NCBI GenBank assembly: GCA_009698615.1
Contig: WLPU01000002.1
Location: forward strand, 1 to 64,000
Length of the DNA stretch: 64,000 nucleotides
Direction: 5' to 3'
Source: Actinomycetota bacterium
GTDB lineage: Bacteria > Actinomycetota > Actinomycetes > Nanopelagicales > Nanopelagicaceae
A model generated the notes under the pieces. The model had not been told where the DNA came from, did no database searches, and was given only the letters and a program-made list of their open reading frames with translations. This document shows, piece by piece, positions 41,037 through 50,341 of the stretch. The stretch's first letter is position 1; the number at the start of each line of letters is the position of its first letter. Both the position numbers and the translations under genes were made by a program.

Positions 41037-43691
41037 TTAGATCAGTGAGCGCAACACGTATTGCATGATCCCGCCGTGACGGTAGTAGTCAGCCTCCCCC
41101 GGTGTATCAATTCGGACTTGGGCGCTAAATGTCGTTCCGTTGGCAGTGACGCTCACTTGCTTTGGGACACCTGATGAGTTCATTTCTGCGATACCTATGA
41201 CGCTAAAAGTTTCCTCACCTGTGAGTCCCAATGATTGAGGATTTTGGCCATCAAGAAATTGCAATGGAAGAACACCCATGCCAATCAAGTTGGAGCGGTG
41301 GATTCGTTCGAATGATTCAGCAATAACGACGCGAACTCCCAGTAGCGCGGTCCCCTTTGCTGCCCAGTCGCGAGATGAACCAGAGCCGTATTCTTTCCCA
41401 GCCAAAATAACCAGCGGAATTCCTGCTGCCTGATAGGCCATCGACGCATCATAAATGGTTTCTTGCACGCCACCGTTCAGAAAATTCCTCGTAAATCCAC
41501 CTTCCACGCCATCAAGGAGAAGATTCTTTAATCGAATGTTGGCGAAGGTTCCACGGATCATTACTTCGTGATTGCCGCGCCGTGACCCGTAAGAATTGAA
41601 ATCTTTTCGATCCACTCCATGTGCCATCAGGTAGGCCCCTGCAGGTGACTCCATTTTAATATTGCCCGCGGGTGAGATGTGATCTGTCGTTACAGAATCC
41701 CCCAAGATCGCCATTACGCGGGCACCTGAGATATCTACTACCGGTTTGGGTTGCTTAGGCATCGAATCAAAATAAGGGGGTTTTCTTACATAAGTCGATT
41801 GTGCATCCCATTCAAAAGTTTTACCCGTTGGAGTGTCCAAAGATTTCCAGCGATGATCACCGTCAAAAACGCTCGCATAATCTTTAGTAAACATTTCGGA
41901 TGAAATTGAAGACTCAACCACCGCAGCGATCTCTTGGGCTGAAGGCCAAATATCCCTCAAGAATACTGGCTTGCCTTCTGTGTCATTGCCTAATGAATCT
42001 TTATCAAAATCATGATCCATGGTGCCCGTCAGAGCATAAGCAACCACTAGTGGTGGCGATGCTAAGTAATTCATCTTTACATCTGGGCTAATGCGCCCTT
42101 CAAAGTTTCTATTCCCTGATAACACTGCGGTCACTGCCAAATCATGTTCATTCACCGCTTTGCTGATTTCTAACGGCAAGGGACCGGAATTGCCGATACA
42201 CGTCACGCATCCATAACCAACTAAGTTGAAACCCAGTTTTTCCATGTACTGGGTCAAGTCAGCACGTTCGTAATAGTCGGTGACAACTTTGGATCCAGGT
42301 GCAAGAGTCGTCTTCACCCATGGTTTGGATCGCAGGCCCTTTTCTACTGCTTTCTTAGCCAAGAGAGCAGCACCAATCATCACTGATGGGTTCGAGGTAT
42401 TTGTACACGATGTAATTGATGCGATAACGACGTCGCCATTTTTAATCGTGGTCGCCTTTTTGCCCACCATGACATCTATAGGGCTTTTACTTGTCTTGTC
42501 AGAAAAATAAGTCGGCAATGAAGTAGCAAGAGCAGATTTGGAATCCGTTAACGAGATGCGATCTTGTGGCCGTTTGGGTCCGGCAATCGATGGGACGATG
42601 CTGGCCAGATCTAGCTCGATATGTTCTGAAAAACGTGGGGAAAGGGATGGGTCATTCCACAGGCCTTGCCTCTTTGCGTATTCCTCAACAAGGCAGATTT
42701 GGTCTGCAGTTCGGCCAGTTAATCGCAAATAATTCAAAGTCTCTTCATCAATGGGGAAAATTGCACATGTGGATCCGTATTCCGGGCTCATGTTTCCGAT
42801 CGTTGCGCGATTGGCCATCGGTACAGTCGAAACTCCTGGACCATAGAACTCCACAAACTTTCCAACTACTCCGTGTTTTCGAAGTATTTGGGTGATTGTC
42901 AACGCCAGATCGGTAGCTGTTGTACCAACCGGGAGTTTGCCTTTAAGTTTTACACCTACAACACGAGGGATCAACATTGAAACCGGTTGCCCTAGCAAAG
43001 CTGCCTCGGCTTCAATTCCGCCTACGCCCCAACCCAATACGCCAAGACCATTAACCATTGTTGTATGGGAGTCCGTACCCACGACGGTATCTGGATAAGC
43101 GCGAAGAGTGCCATTAACTTTTCGGGTCATCACAACGCGAGCTAAGAATTCGATATTTACTTGGTGAACAATTCCCGTACCGGGTGGCACAACTTTGAAC
43201 TCATCAAACGCGCCTTGCCCCCAGCGCAAGAAACGATAGCGCTCACGATTACGCTCATACTCAATGTCAGTGTTCTTTTCAAACGAATCCTTTGTCCCAA
43301 AAACATCTGCAATCACAGAGTGGTCAATCACGAGTTCGGCTGGTGCTAGAGGATTTACCTTTGCCGGATCTCCTCCTAGCTCAACAATTGCCTCCCGCAT
43401 CGTTGCAAGGTCAACAATGCAAGGAACGCCAGTGAAATCTTGCATCACTACTCGAGCAGGGGTGAATTGAATTTCGGTATCGGGCTCGGCGGATGGATCC
43501 CACTGCGCGAGTGAGCGAATTTGATCCGCTGTGATGTTGGCACCATCTTCGGTGCGCAGAAGATTTTCAAGCAATATTTTCAAGCTAAAAGGCAGTGAGG
43601 TTGAACCGTCAATGTGGGAAATATCAAAAATTTCATAATCTTGGCCAGCAACAGTGATTTGGTTTTTTGCCTTGAACGAGTTGATGCTCAT
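41037..43691 (-). CDS. acnA: Aconitate hydratase
   Basis: Aconitase isomerises citrate and isocitrate in the TCA cycle with a [4Fe-4S] cluster. The 884-residue AcnA/IRP-type protein has [13 protein letters not shown], the [18 protein letters not shown] segment, one cluster Cys in [12 protein letters not shown] and two in [12 protein letters not shown], and a C-terminal swivelling domain with the substrate loop [16 protein letters not shown] 43691 is chosen because GGAAGG precedes it; the frame extends 78 nt further but through the promoter. A perfect 18-bp palindrome covers the predicted transcription start. No regulator gene is adjacent. Confidence 0.96.
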   Translation of the reverse strand: MSINSFKAKNQITVAGQDYEIFDISHIDGSTSLPFSLKILLENLLRTEDGANITADQIRSLAQWDPSAEPDTEIQFTPARVVMQDFTGVPCIVDLATMREAIVELGGDPAKVNPLAPAELVIDHSVIADVFGTKDSFEKNTDIEYERNRERYRFLRWGQGAFDEFKVVPPGTGIVHQVNIEFLARVVMTRKVNGTLRAYPDTVVGTDSHTTMVNGLGVLGWGVGGIEAEAALLGQPVSMLIPRVVGVKLKGKLPVGTTATDLALTITQILRKHGVVGKFVEFYGPGVSTVPMANRATIGNMSPEYGSTCAIFPIDEETLNYLRLTGRTADQICLVEEYAKRQGLWNDPSLSPRFSEHIELDLASIVPSIAGPKRPQDRISLTDSKSALATSLPTYFSDKTSKSPIDVMVGKKATTIKNGDVVIASITSCTNTSNPSVMIGAALLAKKAVEKGLRSKPWVKTTLAPGSKVVTDYYERADLTQYMEKLGFNLVGYGCVTCIGNSGPLPLEISKAVNEHDLAVTAVLSGNRNFEGRISPDVKMNYLASPPLVVAYALTGTMDHDFDKDSLGNDTEGKPVFLRDIWPSAQEIAAVVESSISSEMFTKDYASVFDGDHRWKSLDTPTGKTFEWDAQSTYVRKPPYFDSMPKQPKPVVDISGARVMAILGDSVTTDHISPAGNIKMESPAGAYLMAHGVDRKDFNSYGSRRGNHEVMIRGTFANIRLKNLLLDGVEGGFTRNFLNGGVQETIYDASMAYQAAGIPLVILAGKEYGSGSSRDWAAKGTALLGVRVVIAESFERIHRSNLIGMGVLPLQFLDGQNPQSLGLTGEETFSVIGIAEMNSSGVPKQVSVTANGTTFSAQVRIDTPGEADYYRHGGIMQYVLRSLI

Positions 43692-43709
43692 AGTGCCTTC
43701 CGAGTGATT

Positions 43710-43732
43710 TATCTTGACGTCAAGATACCCTA
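43710..43732 (-). promoter_or_regulatory. Palindromic operator and -10 box of acnA
   Basis: TATCTTGACGTCAAGATA (43710-43727) is a perfect 18-bp palindrome, 18 nt upstream of the acnA ATG. A minus-strand TAGGGT (43727-43732) just before it would start transcription inside the palindrome, the arrangement expected for a repressor site. Confidence 0.62.
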
Positions 43733-44937
43733 TTGGCGCTTGCTTTCTCAAAAAGCGCCACGCACTCAACGTGATGGGTCATGGGAAAGAGGTCGAAAGC
43801 GCGAAGACTTCCCAAACTAAATCCAAGTTCGGCTAAGTAACTCGTGTCACGTGCTAAAGCCGCAGGGTCGCAGGCTATGTAAACGATTGCTCGTGGATGC
43901 TTGTCAATTATCTGGGCGATGACCTCTTTACCGGCGCCCTCTCGTGGAGGATCAAGCACTACAACATCAGCCGAATCAATCTTCTGCAAGGTGCGCCCCA
44001 CCTCACCTGTATGAATTCGAATATTTGAATACTGAGCAAAATTCTTACGTGCATCAGCAGTAGCCGAGGAGCCGGATTCAATCAAATCTATCTGCCCGGT
44101 TGCTCCGACTACATCAATCAGTGCAGCAGTAAAAAGTCCAACGCCTCCATAGAGGTCAAGCACGTGATCGCCATCCTTCACGAAACCGATAATTGCCTCA
44201 GTCAAAGCCTCTGGTGCAATTTCATGACTTTGCCAAAAAGAGGATTGACTCACCTGCAGGTCGTGACCCTGTACCTCTTCATGCAAAATTGCATCACCTT
44301 GTGTAAGACGAGCTTTGGAGTCACGAGAGGAGTCCGCAATTGCAATAGATCGACTACCGCTTGAACTTACAGAAATCTCAATTCGAGATCTGGCAGGCCA
44401 TTTGCGCGCAGCAAGTTCTGGAAAATTGATGCTTGCTGTCGCAATCTGGCAATCGCTCACGGGAATAACCGTGTGAGTGCGCGAGGCATAAAATCCCAGT
44501 TGCCCTTGCGCATTGGTTGCACTCGACACTCGAGTTCGCCAATGCAGTGGAGCAGCAACTTCTTCCACTTTGATTTCAATTTCTTGTTTTGCAATTCTGC
44601 TAAATTGCTCGCGGATAACATCGGCTTTGAGCATGCGTTGTCGTTCAATAGCAATATGTTGAAAATCGCAACCGCCGCATCCACCCGGACGTGAGTACTC
44701 ACACAAAGGCACAATGCGATCGGGCGATGATTGTTTAACATCGATGACGTCTGCTCTATGAAAACTAGAGCCCGTGCTAGTAATTTCAATCTCAACAACT
44801 TCGCCAGGAATCCCATGGCGCACAAAAATTACCTGTCCTTCGTGCCGTGCAATGAAATGGCCTCCGTGGGCTACTTTCCCAATATTGACGCTAAATCTCT
44901 GCCCTACTTCAAAAGATTTACTGCGCTGTGTGGCCAT
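43720..44937 (-). CDS. TrmA/RlmD-type RNA 5-methyluridine methyltransferase
   Basis: A 405-residue SAM-dependent methyltransferase for a uridine in rRNA or tRNA. An N-terminal TRAM domain (residues 8-65, [15 protein letters not shown]) binds RNA. Cysteines in [16 protein letters not shown] plus the Cys of SDCQIA form the likely [4Fe-4S] site. The SAM loop is [16 protein letters not shown], and the catalytic Cys is not obvious beyond [11 protein letters not shown], where the family has its nucleophile; VVLDPPREG also fits. Target choice between RlmD, RlmC and TrmA is unclear. Its 3' end overlaps the acnA promoter palindrome. Confidence 0.88.
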   Translation of the reverse strand: MATQRSKSFEVGQRFSVNIGKVAHGGHFIARHEGQVIFVRHGIPGEVVEIEITSTGSSFHRADVIDVKQSSPDRIVPLCEYSRPGGCGGCDFQHIAIERQRMLKADVIREQFSRIAKQEIEIKVEEVAAPLHWRTRVSSATNAQGQLGFYASRTHTVIPVSDCQIATASINFPELAARKWPARSRIEISVSSSGSRSIAIADSSRDSKARLTQGDAILHEEVQGHDLQVSQSSFWQSHEIAPEALTEAIIGFVKDGDHVLDLYGGVGLFTAALIDVVGATGQIDLIESGSSATADARKNFAQYSNIRIHTGEVGRTLQKIDSADVVVLDPPREGAGKEVIAQIIDKHPRAIVYIACDPAALARDTSYLAELGFSLGSLRAFDLFPMTHHVECVALFEKASANRVS

Positions 44938-44967
44938 AGTAAGTAACCCTATTGCCGATCGTGGGTG

Positions 44968-44973
44968 TAGGTT
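44968..44973 (+). promoter_or_regulatory. -10 box of the trkA pair, leaderless type
   Basis: TAGGTT lies 6 nt before GTG 44980. The divergent methyltransferase gene has TAGGGT 8 nt from its start in the same 42-nt gap. Confidence 0.5.
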
Positions 44974-44979
44974 TTACCT

Positions 44980-45645
44980 GTGCATGTTGTGATTATGGGT
45001 TGTGGCCGCGTGGGTTCTTCGTTGGCTAACGAACTTGAATCTGCCGGTCATTCAGTGGCAATTATCGACCAATCCCGTGATGCGTTTCGCCGCCTTGGCT
45101 CTAATTTTCAAGGAACAACCGTGACTGGAGTCGGCTTTGACCGCGACACTTTGGTTGAGGCAGGAATCGAAAAAGCAGAAGCATTTGCCGCAGTCAGCAA
45201 TGGCGATAATTCAAATATCTTGGCCGCCCGCGTTGCTCGTGAAACCTATGGAGTGAAGAACGTAGTCGCTCGAATCTATGACCCCGGTCGAGCTGAAATT
45301 TATCAACGTCTGGGCATTCCCACTGTCGCTACAGTCTTATGGACATCAGATCAGATTCTTCGACGCATTTTGCCCGATGGTTCACGTTCTGAATGGCGCG
45401 ATGCCAGCGGAACAATTCAACTCTGTGAAATGCACATCGACAGTGCTTGGTTTGGAAACCCAGTTACACGCATTGAAAACGTAACCCCAGCTCGTGTTGC
45501 ATTCATCACTCGCTTAGGCGAAGGAATTATTCCTGACGAGCACACAGTCTTGCAAGATGGCGATTTGGTACACGTTATGGTCTTGGAAAAAGATATTCCG
45601 TCAGTAGAGGCAGCTCTAGGGCGATCTCCCGAGGCAACGTCATGA
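44980..45645 (+). CDS. TrkA-family potassium uptake regulatory subunit (CeoB-like)
   Basis: A 221-residue cytoplasmic regulator of K+ channels or transporters. An RCK-N Rossmann domain with MGCGRVGSSLANEL (GxGxxG) and the acidic IIDQ at the second strand binds NAD(H) or ATP. An RCK-C ligand domain covers about residues 140-215 (VTRIENVTPARVAFITRLG). It overlaps the second TrkA gene by 4 nt, and the two proteins probably form a heteromer on the inner membrane. The membrane subunit is not in this window. In actinobacteria this pair usually precedes the DUF3159 gene, as here. Confidence 0.9.
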   Translation: MHVVIMGCGRVGSSLANELESAGHSVAIIDQSRDAFRRLGSNFQGTTVTGVGFDRDTLVEAGIEKAEAFAAVSNGDNSNILAARVARETYGVKNVVARIYDPGRAEIYQRLGIPTVATVLWTSDQILRRILPDGSRSEWRDASGTIQLCEMHIDSAWFGNPVTRIENVTPARVAFITRLGEGIIPDEHTVLQDGDLVHVMVLEKDIPSVEAALGRSPEATS

Positions 45646-46304
45646 GAGTTGCGATTGCTGGAGCTGGCAATGTAGGTCGGGCTATCGCTCGAGAACTTTT
45701 AGATAACGGCCATCAAGTTCTTTTGATCGACAAAGATCCGAAAGCCCTGAAGTTAGATAGCGTCCCGGACGCGGAATGGCTGATGGCAGATGCATGCGAA
45801 ATTTCTTCCCTTGATAATGCCAAGCTCAATGGCTGCCAAGTTTTGGTGGCGGCAACTGGTGATGACAAAGTAAACCTTGTTGCATCATTGTTGGGCAAGA
45901 CCGAATACGGTGTTCCGCGCGTCGTTGCCCGTGTTAATCATCCAAAAAATGAATGGCTCTTTGATTCCTCCTGGGGCGTAGATGTTGCAGTATCAACGCC
46001 TCGAATCATTTCCGCACTTGTAGAAGAGGCTGTTACGGTGGGAGATGTCGTTCGACTTTTCAGTTTCAAAAAGGGTCAAGCAAATCTTGTAGAACTCACC
46101 TTGCCTGACACATCAGAATGTATTGGCAAAACAGTCGAGGAAATTGAACTTCCAGAAAACGCATCTCTGGCCGCAATCGTTCGTGATGGACGAGTAATTT
46201 CAGCGCGTCACCATGACGTCTTTAGTGCAGGAGATGAGTTACTTTTTGTCGCATCTGCGCAAGCTGAAGTACTTCTCAAGCGTTGCTTTATTCAGGAGAA
46301 ATAA
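45642..46304 (+). CDS. TrkA-family potassium uptake regulatory subunit (CeoC-like)
   Basis: A 220-residue partner of the preceding TrkA protein. The nucleotide-binding IAGAGNVGRAIAREL and LLIDKDPKAL are at the N terminus, AATGDDKVNLVASLL follows, and an RCK-C domain starts near residue 137 (GQANLVELTLPDTSECIGK). It starts at ATG 45642 inside the upstream stop region (4-nt overlap). Its end overlaps the convergent DUF3159 gene by 17 nt. The duplication of TrkA genes, one after another, is usual for actinobacteria. Confidence 0.9.
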   Translation: MRVAIAGAGNVGRAIARELLDNGHQVLLIDKDPKALKLDSVPDAEWLMADACEISSLDNAKLNGCQVLVAATGDDKVNLVASLLGKTEYGVPRVVARVNHPKNEWLFDSSWGVDVAVSTPRIISALVEEAVTVGDVVRLFSFKKGQANLVELTLPDTSECIGKTVEEIELPENASLAAIVRDGRVISARHHDVFSAGDELLFVASAQAEVLLKRCFIQEK

Positions 46305-46905
46305 TTTTCGCTGTTGGAACGCTCTTAATAATCAGCCACGATCCCCACAATGTCAGGAAATAGAGTGGCAAACCTAGGAAAATATTGGCGATTCCCAGCG
46401 CCGTGAAATGGTTGCTCTTATAGAGCGGGTATTGAATAACTAAGCGGAGTGCAAACATTCCAAACCATAGCCAGCTAGCGCGGATGTAGACTTTTTTTCG
46501 AGCGGGAACTTTTTGCCATTGCAAATTCTCGCCAAGTATCGGCCCCAATATCAACCCCAAAATCGGCCAACCAGCCAAGTTAGTCGCCATATAGAGCAAA
46601 GCAAATCCAGAATTTTTCCACAAACTTGGTAAATAGTAGTTCTTCGCATCTCCAGTTTTCCAAGCAAGGTAGGCACAGAAGGCGACGCCGATAAATCCAG
46701 AGAGAACAAATTGCAATTTATCTCTTCTCAGGACACTAATAATCGTCAAAATTACAGATGAGATAAGCGCTGCAATTACCGCTCGGAATAAATGGTGACC
46801 AAAGTTGTATACAACCAAGAAAATGAGCCCCGGCAAACCCGAATCGATGATTCCTTTTTTGCCGCCAAGAGCATCGATGACTTTACTGTGATCGTCTTGG
46901 GTCAT
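46288..46905 (-). CDS. DUF3159-family membrane protein
   Basis: A 205-residue polytopic membrane protein of the DUF3159 family, function unknown. The N terminus has VIDALGGKKGIIDSGLPGL, the family's characteristic opening, followed by helices including FVLSGFIGVAFCAYLAW and ATNLAGWPILGLILGPIL. About six membrane segments are visible. It overlaps the dut gene by 4 nt and is the last gene of a leftward thioesterase-dut-DUF3159 set. In many actinobacteria a DUF3710 gene and an OB-fold gene lie between dut and this one; both are absent here. Confidence 0.88.
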   Translation of the reverse strand: MTQDDHSKVIDALGGKKGIIDSGLPGLIFLVVYNFGHHLFRAVIAALISSVILTIISVLRRDKLQFVLSGFIGVAFCAYLAWKTGDAKNYYLPSLWKNSGFALLYMATNLAGWPILGLILGPILGENLQWQKVPARKKVYIRASWLWFGMFALRLVIQYPLYKSNHFTALGIANIFLGLPLYFLTLWGSWLIIKSVPTAKIISPE

Positions 46906-47342
46906 GCTTTGCCTGTAGAACCAAAACCACCGACACCACGACCGGATCCAGGAAGTTCAGAAACTTCGACAAAATCCGCCCTTTCCACTTTTTGAATAAT
47001 TAGTTGCGCAACGCGATCTCCGCGTTTAAAGGTGATTGACTCTTTAGGATCATGATTTATTAATATGATTTGGATTTCACCACGAAAGCCGGCATCAATG
47101 GTTCCAGGTGCATTCACAACTCCCACACCATTCTTAATCGCTAATCCCGATCGTGGGTGCACAAATGCCGCGTAGCCATCCGGAAGTGCAATGGAGATCC
47201 CTGTCGGCGCAAGTGCGCGCTCCCCTGGTGCAAGTGTGAGATCAATTCGTGTGACCAGATCTGCTCCAGCGTCGCCACCTTTTGCGTACTTGGGTAATGG
47301 CACACCTTCATCAAGACGTTTGATAAGAACTTGGAGGCTCAT
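46902..47342 (-). CDS. dut: dUTP diphosphatase
   Basis: Dut hydrolyses dUTP to dUMP and pyrophosphate, keeping uracil out of DNA and supplying dUMP for thymidylate synthesis. The 146-residue trimeric-type enzyme shows the conserved motifs: AGADLVTRIDL, HPRSGLAIKNGV, NAPGTIDAGFRGEI with the catalytic Asp, RVAQLIIQKV and the C-terminal GRGVGGFGSTG that closes the active site. The start overlaps the thioesterase stop and the end overlaps DUF3159, both by 4 nt, showing a coupled transcription unit. Confidence 0.96.
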   Translation of the reverse strand: MSLQVLIKRLDEGVPLPKYAKGGDAGADLVTRIDLTLAPGERALAPTGISIALPDGYAAFVHPRSGLAIKNGVGVVNAPGTIDAGFRGEIQIILINHDPKESITFKRGDRVAQLIIQKVERADFVEVSELPGSGRGVGGFGSTGKA

Positions 47343-47923
47343 GGGTTGATCTCGAAATCTGGATCTACAAATGCCAATAGTTCTGGATGTTTAGAAATAT
47401 GTTCGAGGTATGCCTTGGGAGCATTGTCAAGAAAATGCGCCATGGGAACAATTACAAATAACGCAGATGCTCGAACTGCGACAGGGCCATCGGGCGAATC
47501 TAGTCGACCTTCAGCGCTGGTGTAGACCTTTCGATTCACTTGACCTGTAATTTGTGCGCTGATATGCAGTGTCGTGCCCATGGGTACAGGTTTGAGGAAA
47601 TCAGTTTCTAATCGAGCCGTTACTGCAGGAGAGCGAATCAGCCACATCAGTTTGCCGAGCGCCTCATCAAATGCCAGCGACAGCAATCCACCGTGCGCCA
47701 AACCTGGAGCGCCTTGATGATCTTGAGTGACAAGAAATTCCGCCGTTAAGTCGGCGCCTTCGCCTGCATGAGCGACGAGATGTAAACCGGTGGGGTGCAA
47801 ATCACCGCAACCAAAACAATGGCCAAAGTGTGAAGGAATCTTTGATCCAATTGCAGGAGCCTTGGGGTGGCGCGCAGGGATGAGTGCACCTTTGGGAGCT
47901 GTTGTACTGGCAACGCGACTCAT
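47339..47923 (-). CDS. Hotdog-fold thioesterase (PaaI family)
   Basis: A 194-residue protein of the PaaI/4HBT hotdog family that hydrolyses acyl-CoA thioesters. HCFGCGDLHPTGLHL precedes the fold, PGLAHGGLLSLAFDEALG is the signature helix region with the catalytic acidic residue, and LETDFLKPVPMG follows. The CFGCG pattern is common in actinobacterial members. The acyl substrate is unknown. It is the first gene of the dut operon. Its start is only 17 nt from the divergent DUF3093 start, with TAACCT 7 nt upstream. Confidence 0.86.
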   Translation of the reverse strand: MSRVASTTAPKGALIPARHPKAPAIGSKIPSHFGHCFGCGDLHPTGLHLVAHAGEGADLTAEFLVTQDHQGAPGLAHGGLLSLAFDEALGKLMWLIRSPAVTARLETDFLKPVPMGTTLHISAQITGQVNRKVYTSAEGRLDSPDGPVAVRASALFVIVPMAHFLDNAPKAYLEHISKHPELLAFVDPDFEINP

Positions 47924-47930
47924 GGGTTGA

Positions 47931-47936
47931 AGGTTA
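47931..47936 (-). promoter_or_regulatory. -10 box of the thioesterase-dut-DUF3159 unit
   Basis: TAACCT on the minus strand lies 7 nt before ATG 47923, within the 17-nt divergent gap. Confidence 0.4.
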
Positions 47937-47940
47937 CTTC

Positions 47941-48411
47941 ATGAAATCCGATACCGTCTCTCCCATGCCTAAGCCCGTCTATTCAGAGGAACTCCTTGCG
48001 CCTCTATGGCTGTTGGCATTCATTTATTTCCTCTTTGCCTCATTGGCAATCTCAGTCTGGGCAGCCCTTGGAAACGCACCTGGACTCATTCTGATTATCT
48101 TTTTCACCATTCTTACTTTCTATTTGCATCGGAAAACTGCCCTCCGAATTGAAATTTCCGAGGGCGAACTTCGCATCGGTCGTGCTCATATTGAAATTAA
48201 ATATTTGGGAACTATCTCAACGCTCGATGCTGATCTCATGCGGCTGACACGCGGGCGCGATGCTGATCCTGCTGCATTTCTAGCGATTCGTTTCTGGCAA
48301 CCACGAGGCGTAAAAATCGAGATCAAAGATCCACGCGATCCAACGCCTTATTGGTTAATTAGTTCGAAAGAGAATGTGAAACTGACGCAAGTGCTCAACG
48401 ACTACAAATAA
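47941..48411 (+). CDS. DUF3093-family membrane protein
   Basis: A 156-residue protein of the actinobacterial DUF3093 family, function unknown. After KPVYSEELLAPLWLL come two membrane helices (about residues 20-65), and then a cytoplasmic domain with ISEGELRIGRAHIEIKYLG and AFLAIRFWQPRGVKIEI. GAAGG precedes ATG 47941; another ATG at 47968 begins closer to where homologues start. It runs towards the DUF4193 gene, with its stop 3 nt from that gene's end. The dut/DUF3093/DUF4193 neighbourhood is typical for the phylum. Confidence 0.85.
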   Translation: MKSDTVSPMPKPVYSEELLAPLWLLAFIYFLFASLAISVWAALGNAPGLILIIFFTILTFYLHRKTALRIEISEGELRIGRAHIEIKYLGTISTLDADLMRLTRGRDADPAAFLAIRFWQPRGVKIEIKDPRDPTPYWLISSKENVKLTQVLNDYK

Positions 48412-48414
48412 AAG

Positions 48415-48711
48415 TTAAGCGCACTCTTTACAAACAGCTTTTGCGCCTTCGCCTCGAGCCAGCTGCGTAATGTGATGAACCAAGAAACAACGAGAACAAG
48501 CGAACTCATCGCCTTGACGTGGAACAACGCGCACCGAAAGCTCTTCGCCAGATAGATCTGCACCAGGCAGCTCTAGAGTCTCTGCAGCTTCTGCTTCATC
48601 AACATCGACTCGGCCTGATTGCGCATCAACTCGTTGGGCTTTGAGCTCTTCTAGGGATTCTTCATGAAGTTCTTCATCCGTTTTTCTGGGGGTGTCGTAG
48701 TCGGTTGCCAC
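48415..48711 (-). CDS. DUF4193-family zinc-ribbon-like protein
   Basis: A 98-residue acidic protein of the DUF4193 family, conserved in actinobacteria, function unknown. The N terminus (ATDYDTPRKTDEEL) and the middle (SGRVDVDEAEAAETLELPG) match the family closely. The C terminus carries two Cys pairs, FACSRCFLVHH and AVCKECA, forming a probable zinc ribbon. GTG 48711 is chosen because GAGGTG sits 6 nt upstream and the family begins with xATDYD. The 138 nt before it, up to hflX, hold the likely promoter but no other gene that I can see. Confidence 0.92.
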   Translation of the reverse strand: MATDYDTPRKTDEELHEESLEELKAQRVDAQSGRVDVDEAEAAETLELPGADLSGEELSVRVVPRQGDEFACSRCFLVHHITQLARGEGAKAVCKECA

Positions 48712-48849
48712 TACATTCACCTCGCCTTCATCGTCATCGTCATTCGCGGTTCTTCAGGGCCTAGCTCACTGCACGGTATAAATACCACAGCGGGCGCACT
48801 ATCGCGCATTTACCTGTACCTACGCTGAAGAACAGACGGCGTGTCGGGA

Positions 48850-50325
48850 TTATTCCATGCGAGATTGGTCTCCTCGTGCAAATGGCTCCATCTCCTTTGC
48901 CAGCGCACCGTCCACGCGTGCGTGAATCGCAGTGCCCTCTGGCAGATACTCCTCACTGAGGATTTCCCCCCGCTCGTGAATGGCGCTGATAATTTCGCCC
49001 CTGTCATAAGGGATCACAGCATCAACTTCTATTCCCAAATGAGGCAATGAAGTCTCAATGGCCAGAAGTAATCCCTCCATACCAAAACCAGTCTTCACCG
49101 AAAAGGCATAGCTCGCTGGTTCGGTCCGCAAAATCTGCATCACAATTTCGGGATCTGCCACATCGACTTTATTGATTGCGATGATTTCTGGAATTTGAGA
49201 TCCGCCAATTTCGGCAATTACTTCACGCACAGCGCGGATCTGCTCAAAAGGATCTGGGTGTGAGCCATCAACCACATGGACAATCAGATTTGCTTCGGCG
49301 ACTTCCTCAAGCGTTGATTTAAATGCATCAATAAGTTGATGTGGCAGGTGGCGTACAAATCCCACAGTGTCAGTGAGCGTATAGATACGGCCATCGCTGG
49401 TGTGGGATTGGCGAACTGTCGGATCAAGGGTTGCAAAAAGTGCGTTCTCAACTAACACTCCAGCATCGGTAAGGGCGTTGAGCAAAGAAGATTTTCCAGC
49501 ATTTGTATATCCAGCAATAGCAACAGATGGAATGTTATGGCGCCTTCGCTCCTGCCGCTTGGTATCCCTGGAGACCTTCATCTCGAGAATCTCTTTTTTC
49601 AACTTGCTCATTTTGTCGCGAATACGCCGACGATCTGTCTCTATTTTGGTCTCACCTGGACCACGCCCACCAATACCCGCACCGCCCGCTGCTCGACCTC
49701 CCACCTGCCGAGACAGGGATTCTCCCCAACCACGCAACCGAGGAAGCAGATAAGAAATCTGGGCAAGTTCTACTTGCGCCTTTCCTTCTTTACTCTTCGC
49801 GTGCTGTGCGAAAATATCTAAAATCAGGGCTGTGCGATCTACAACTTTCACTTTGAGTTTATCTTCAAGCTGTCGAAGCTGGGATGGCGATAGCTCTCCA
49901 TCACAAATGACTGTATCTGCTCCAGTTGATGAAACAACTTGTTTTAACTGAGCAACTTTTCCCGATCCAATATATGTCGCTGGATCTGGTTTATCGCGAC
50001 GCTGAATCAGCGCATCTAGCACTTCAGAGCCTGCAGTTTCAGCAAGTGCCTTGAGTTCAGCTAACGAATTCTCCGCCATCAAAGCGGTTCCCTCTGTCCA
50101 CACACCCACAAGTACGACTCGCTCTAACTGAAGTTGGCGATATTCGGCCTCGGAAATATCTTGGAGTTCTGTTGAAAACCCTTGCACTCTTCGAAGTGCG
50201 TGGCGTTCGGCAAGTTCAGGTTGGATTTCATCTTCTTCACCTGAATCAAAATCTGCAGCAACTCTGGCACTCTCTCGCAACAGCGCTTCAAACTCATCAT
50301 CGCTTTCTCGAATCATCTTCACCAT
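48850..50325 (-). CDS. hflX: Ribosome-associated GTPase HflX
   Basis: HflX splits stalled or stressed ribosomes and joins 50S maturation, using GTP. The 491-residue protein has an N-terminal domain (AENSLAELKALAETAG, then RDKPDPATYIGSGKVAQLK), the Gly-rich linker segment GRGPGETKIETDRRRI, and a G domain with G1 GYTNAGKSSLLNAL, the G3 region DTVGFVRHLPHQLI and G4 INKVD. It carries an extra acidic N-terminal extension of about 50 residues. It lies last in the miaB-miaA-dapF-hflX unit. Confidence 0.95.
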   Translation of the reverse strand: MVKMIRESDDEFEALLRESARVAADFDSGEEDEIQPELAERHALRRVQGFSTELQDISEAEYRQLQLERVVLVGVWTEGTALMAENSLAELKALAETAGSEVLDALIQRRDKPDPATYIGSGKVAQLKQVVSSTGADTVICDGELSPSQLRQLEDKLKVKVVDRTALILDIFAQHAKSKEGKAQVELAQISYLLPRLRGWGESLSRQVGGRAAGGAGIGGRGPGETKIETDRRRIRDKMSKLKKEILEMKVSRDTKRQERRRHNIPSVAIAGYTNAGKSSLLNALTDAGVLVENALFATLDPTVRQSHTSDGRIYTLTDTVGFVRHLPHQLIDAFKSTLEEVAEANLIVHVVDGSHPDPFEQIRAVREVIAEIGGSQIPEIIAINKVDVADPEIVMQILRTEPASYAFSVKTGFGMEGLLLAIETSLPHLGIEVDAVIPYDRGEIISAIHERGEILSEEYLPEGTAIHARVDGALAKEMEPFARGDQSRME

Positions 50326-50341
50326 CTACAAGGCCATCTCC

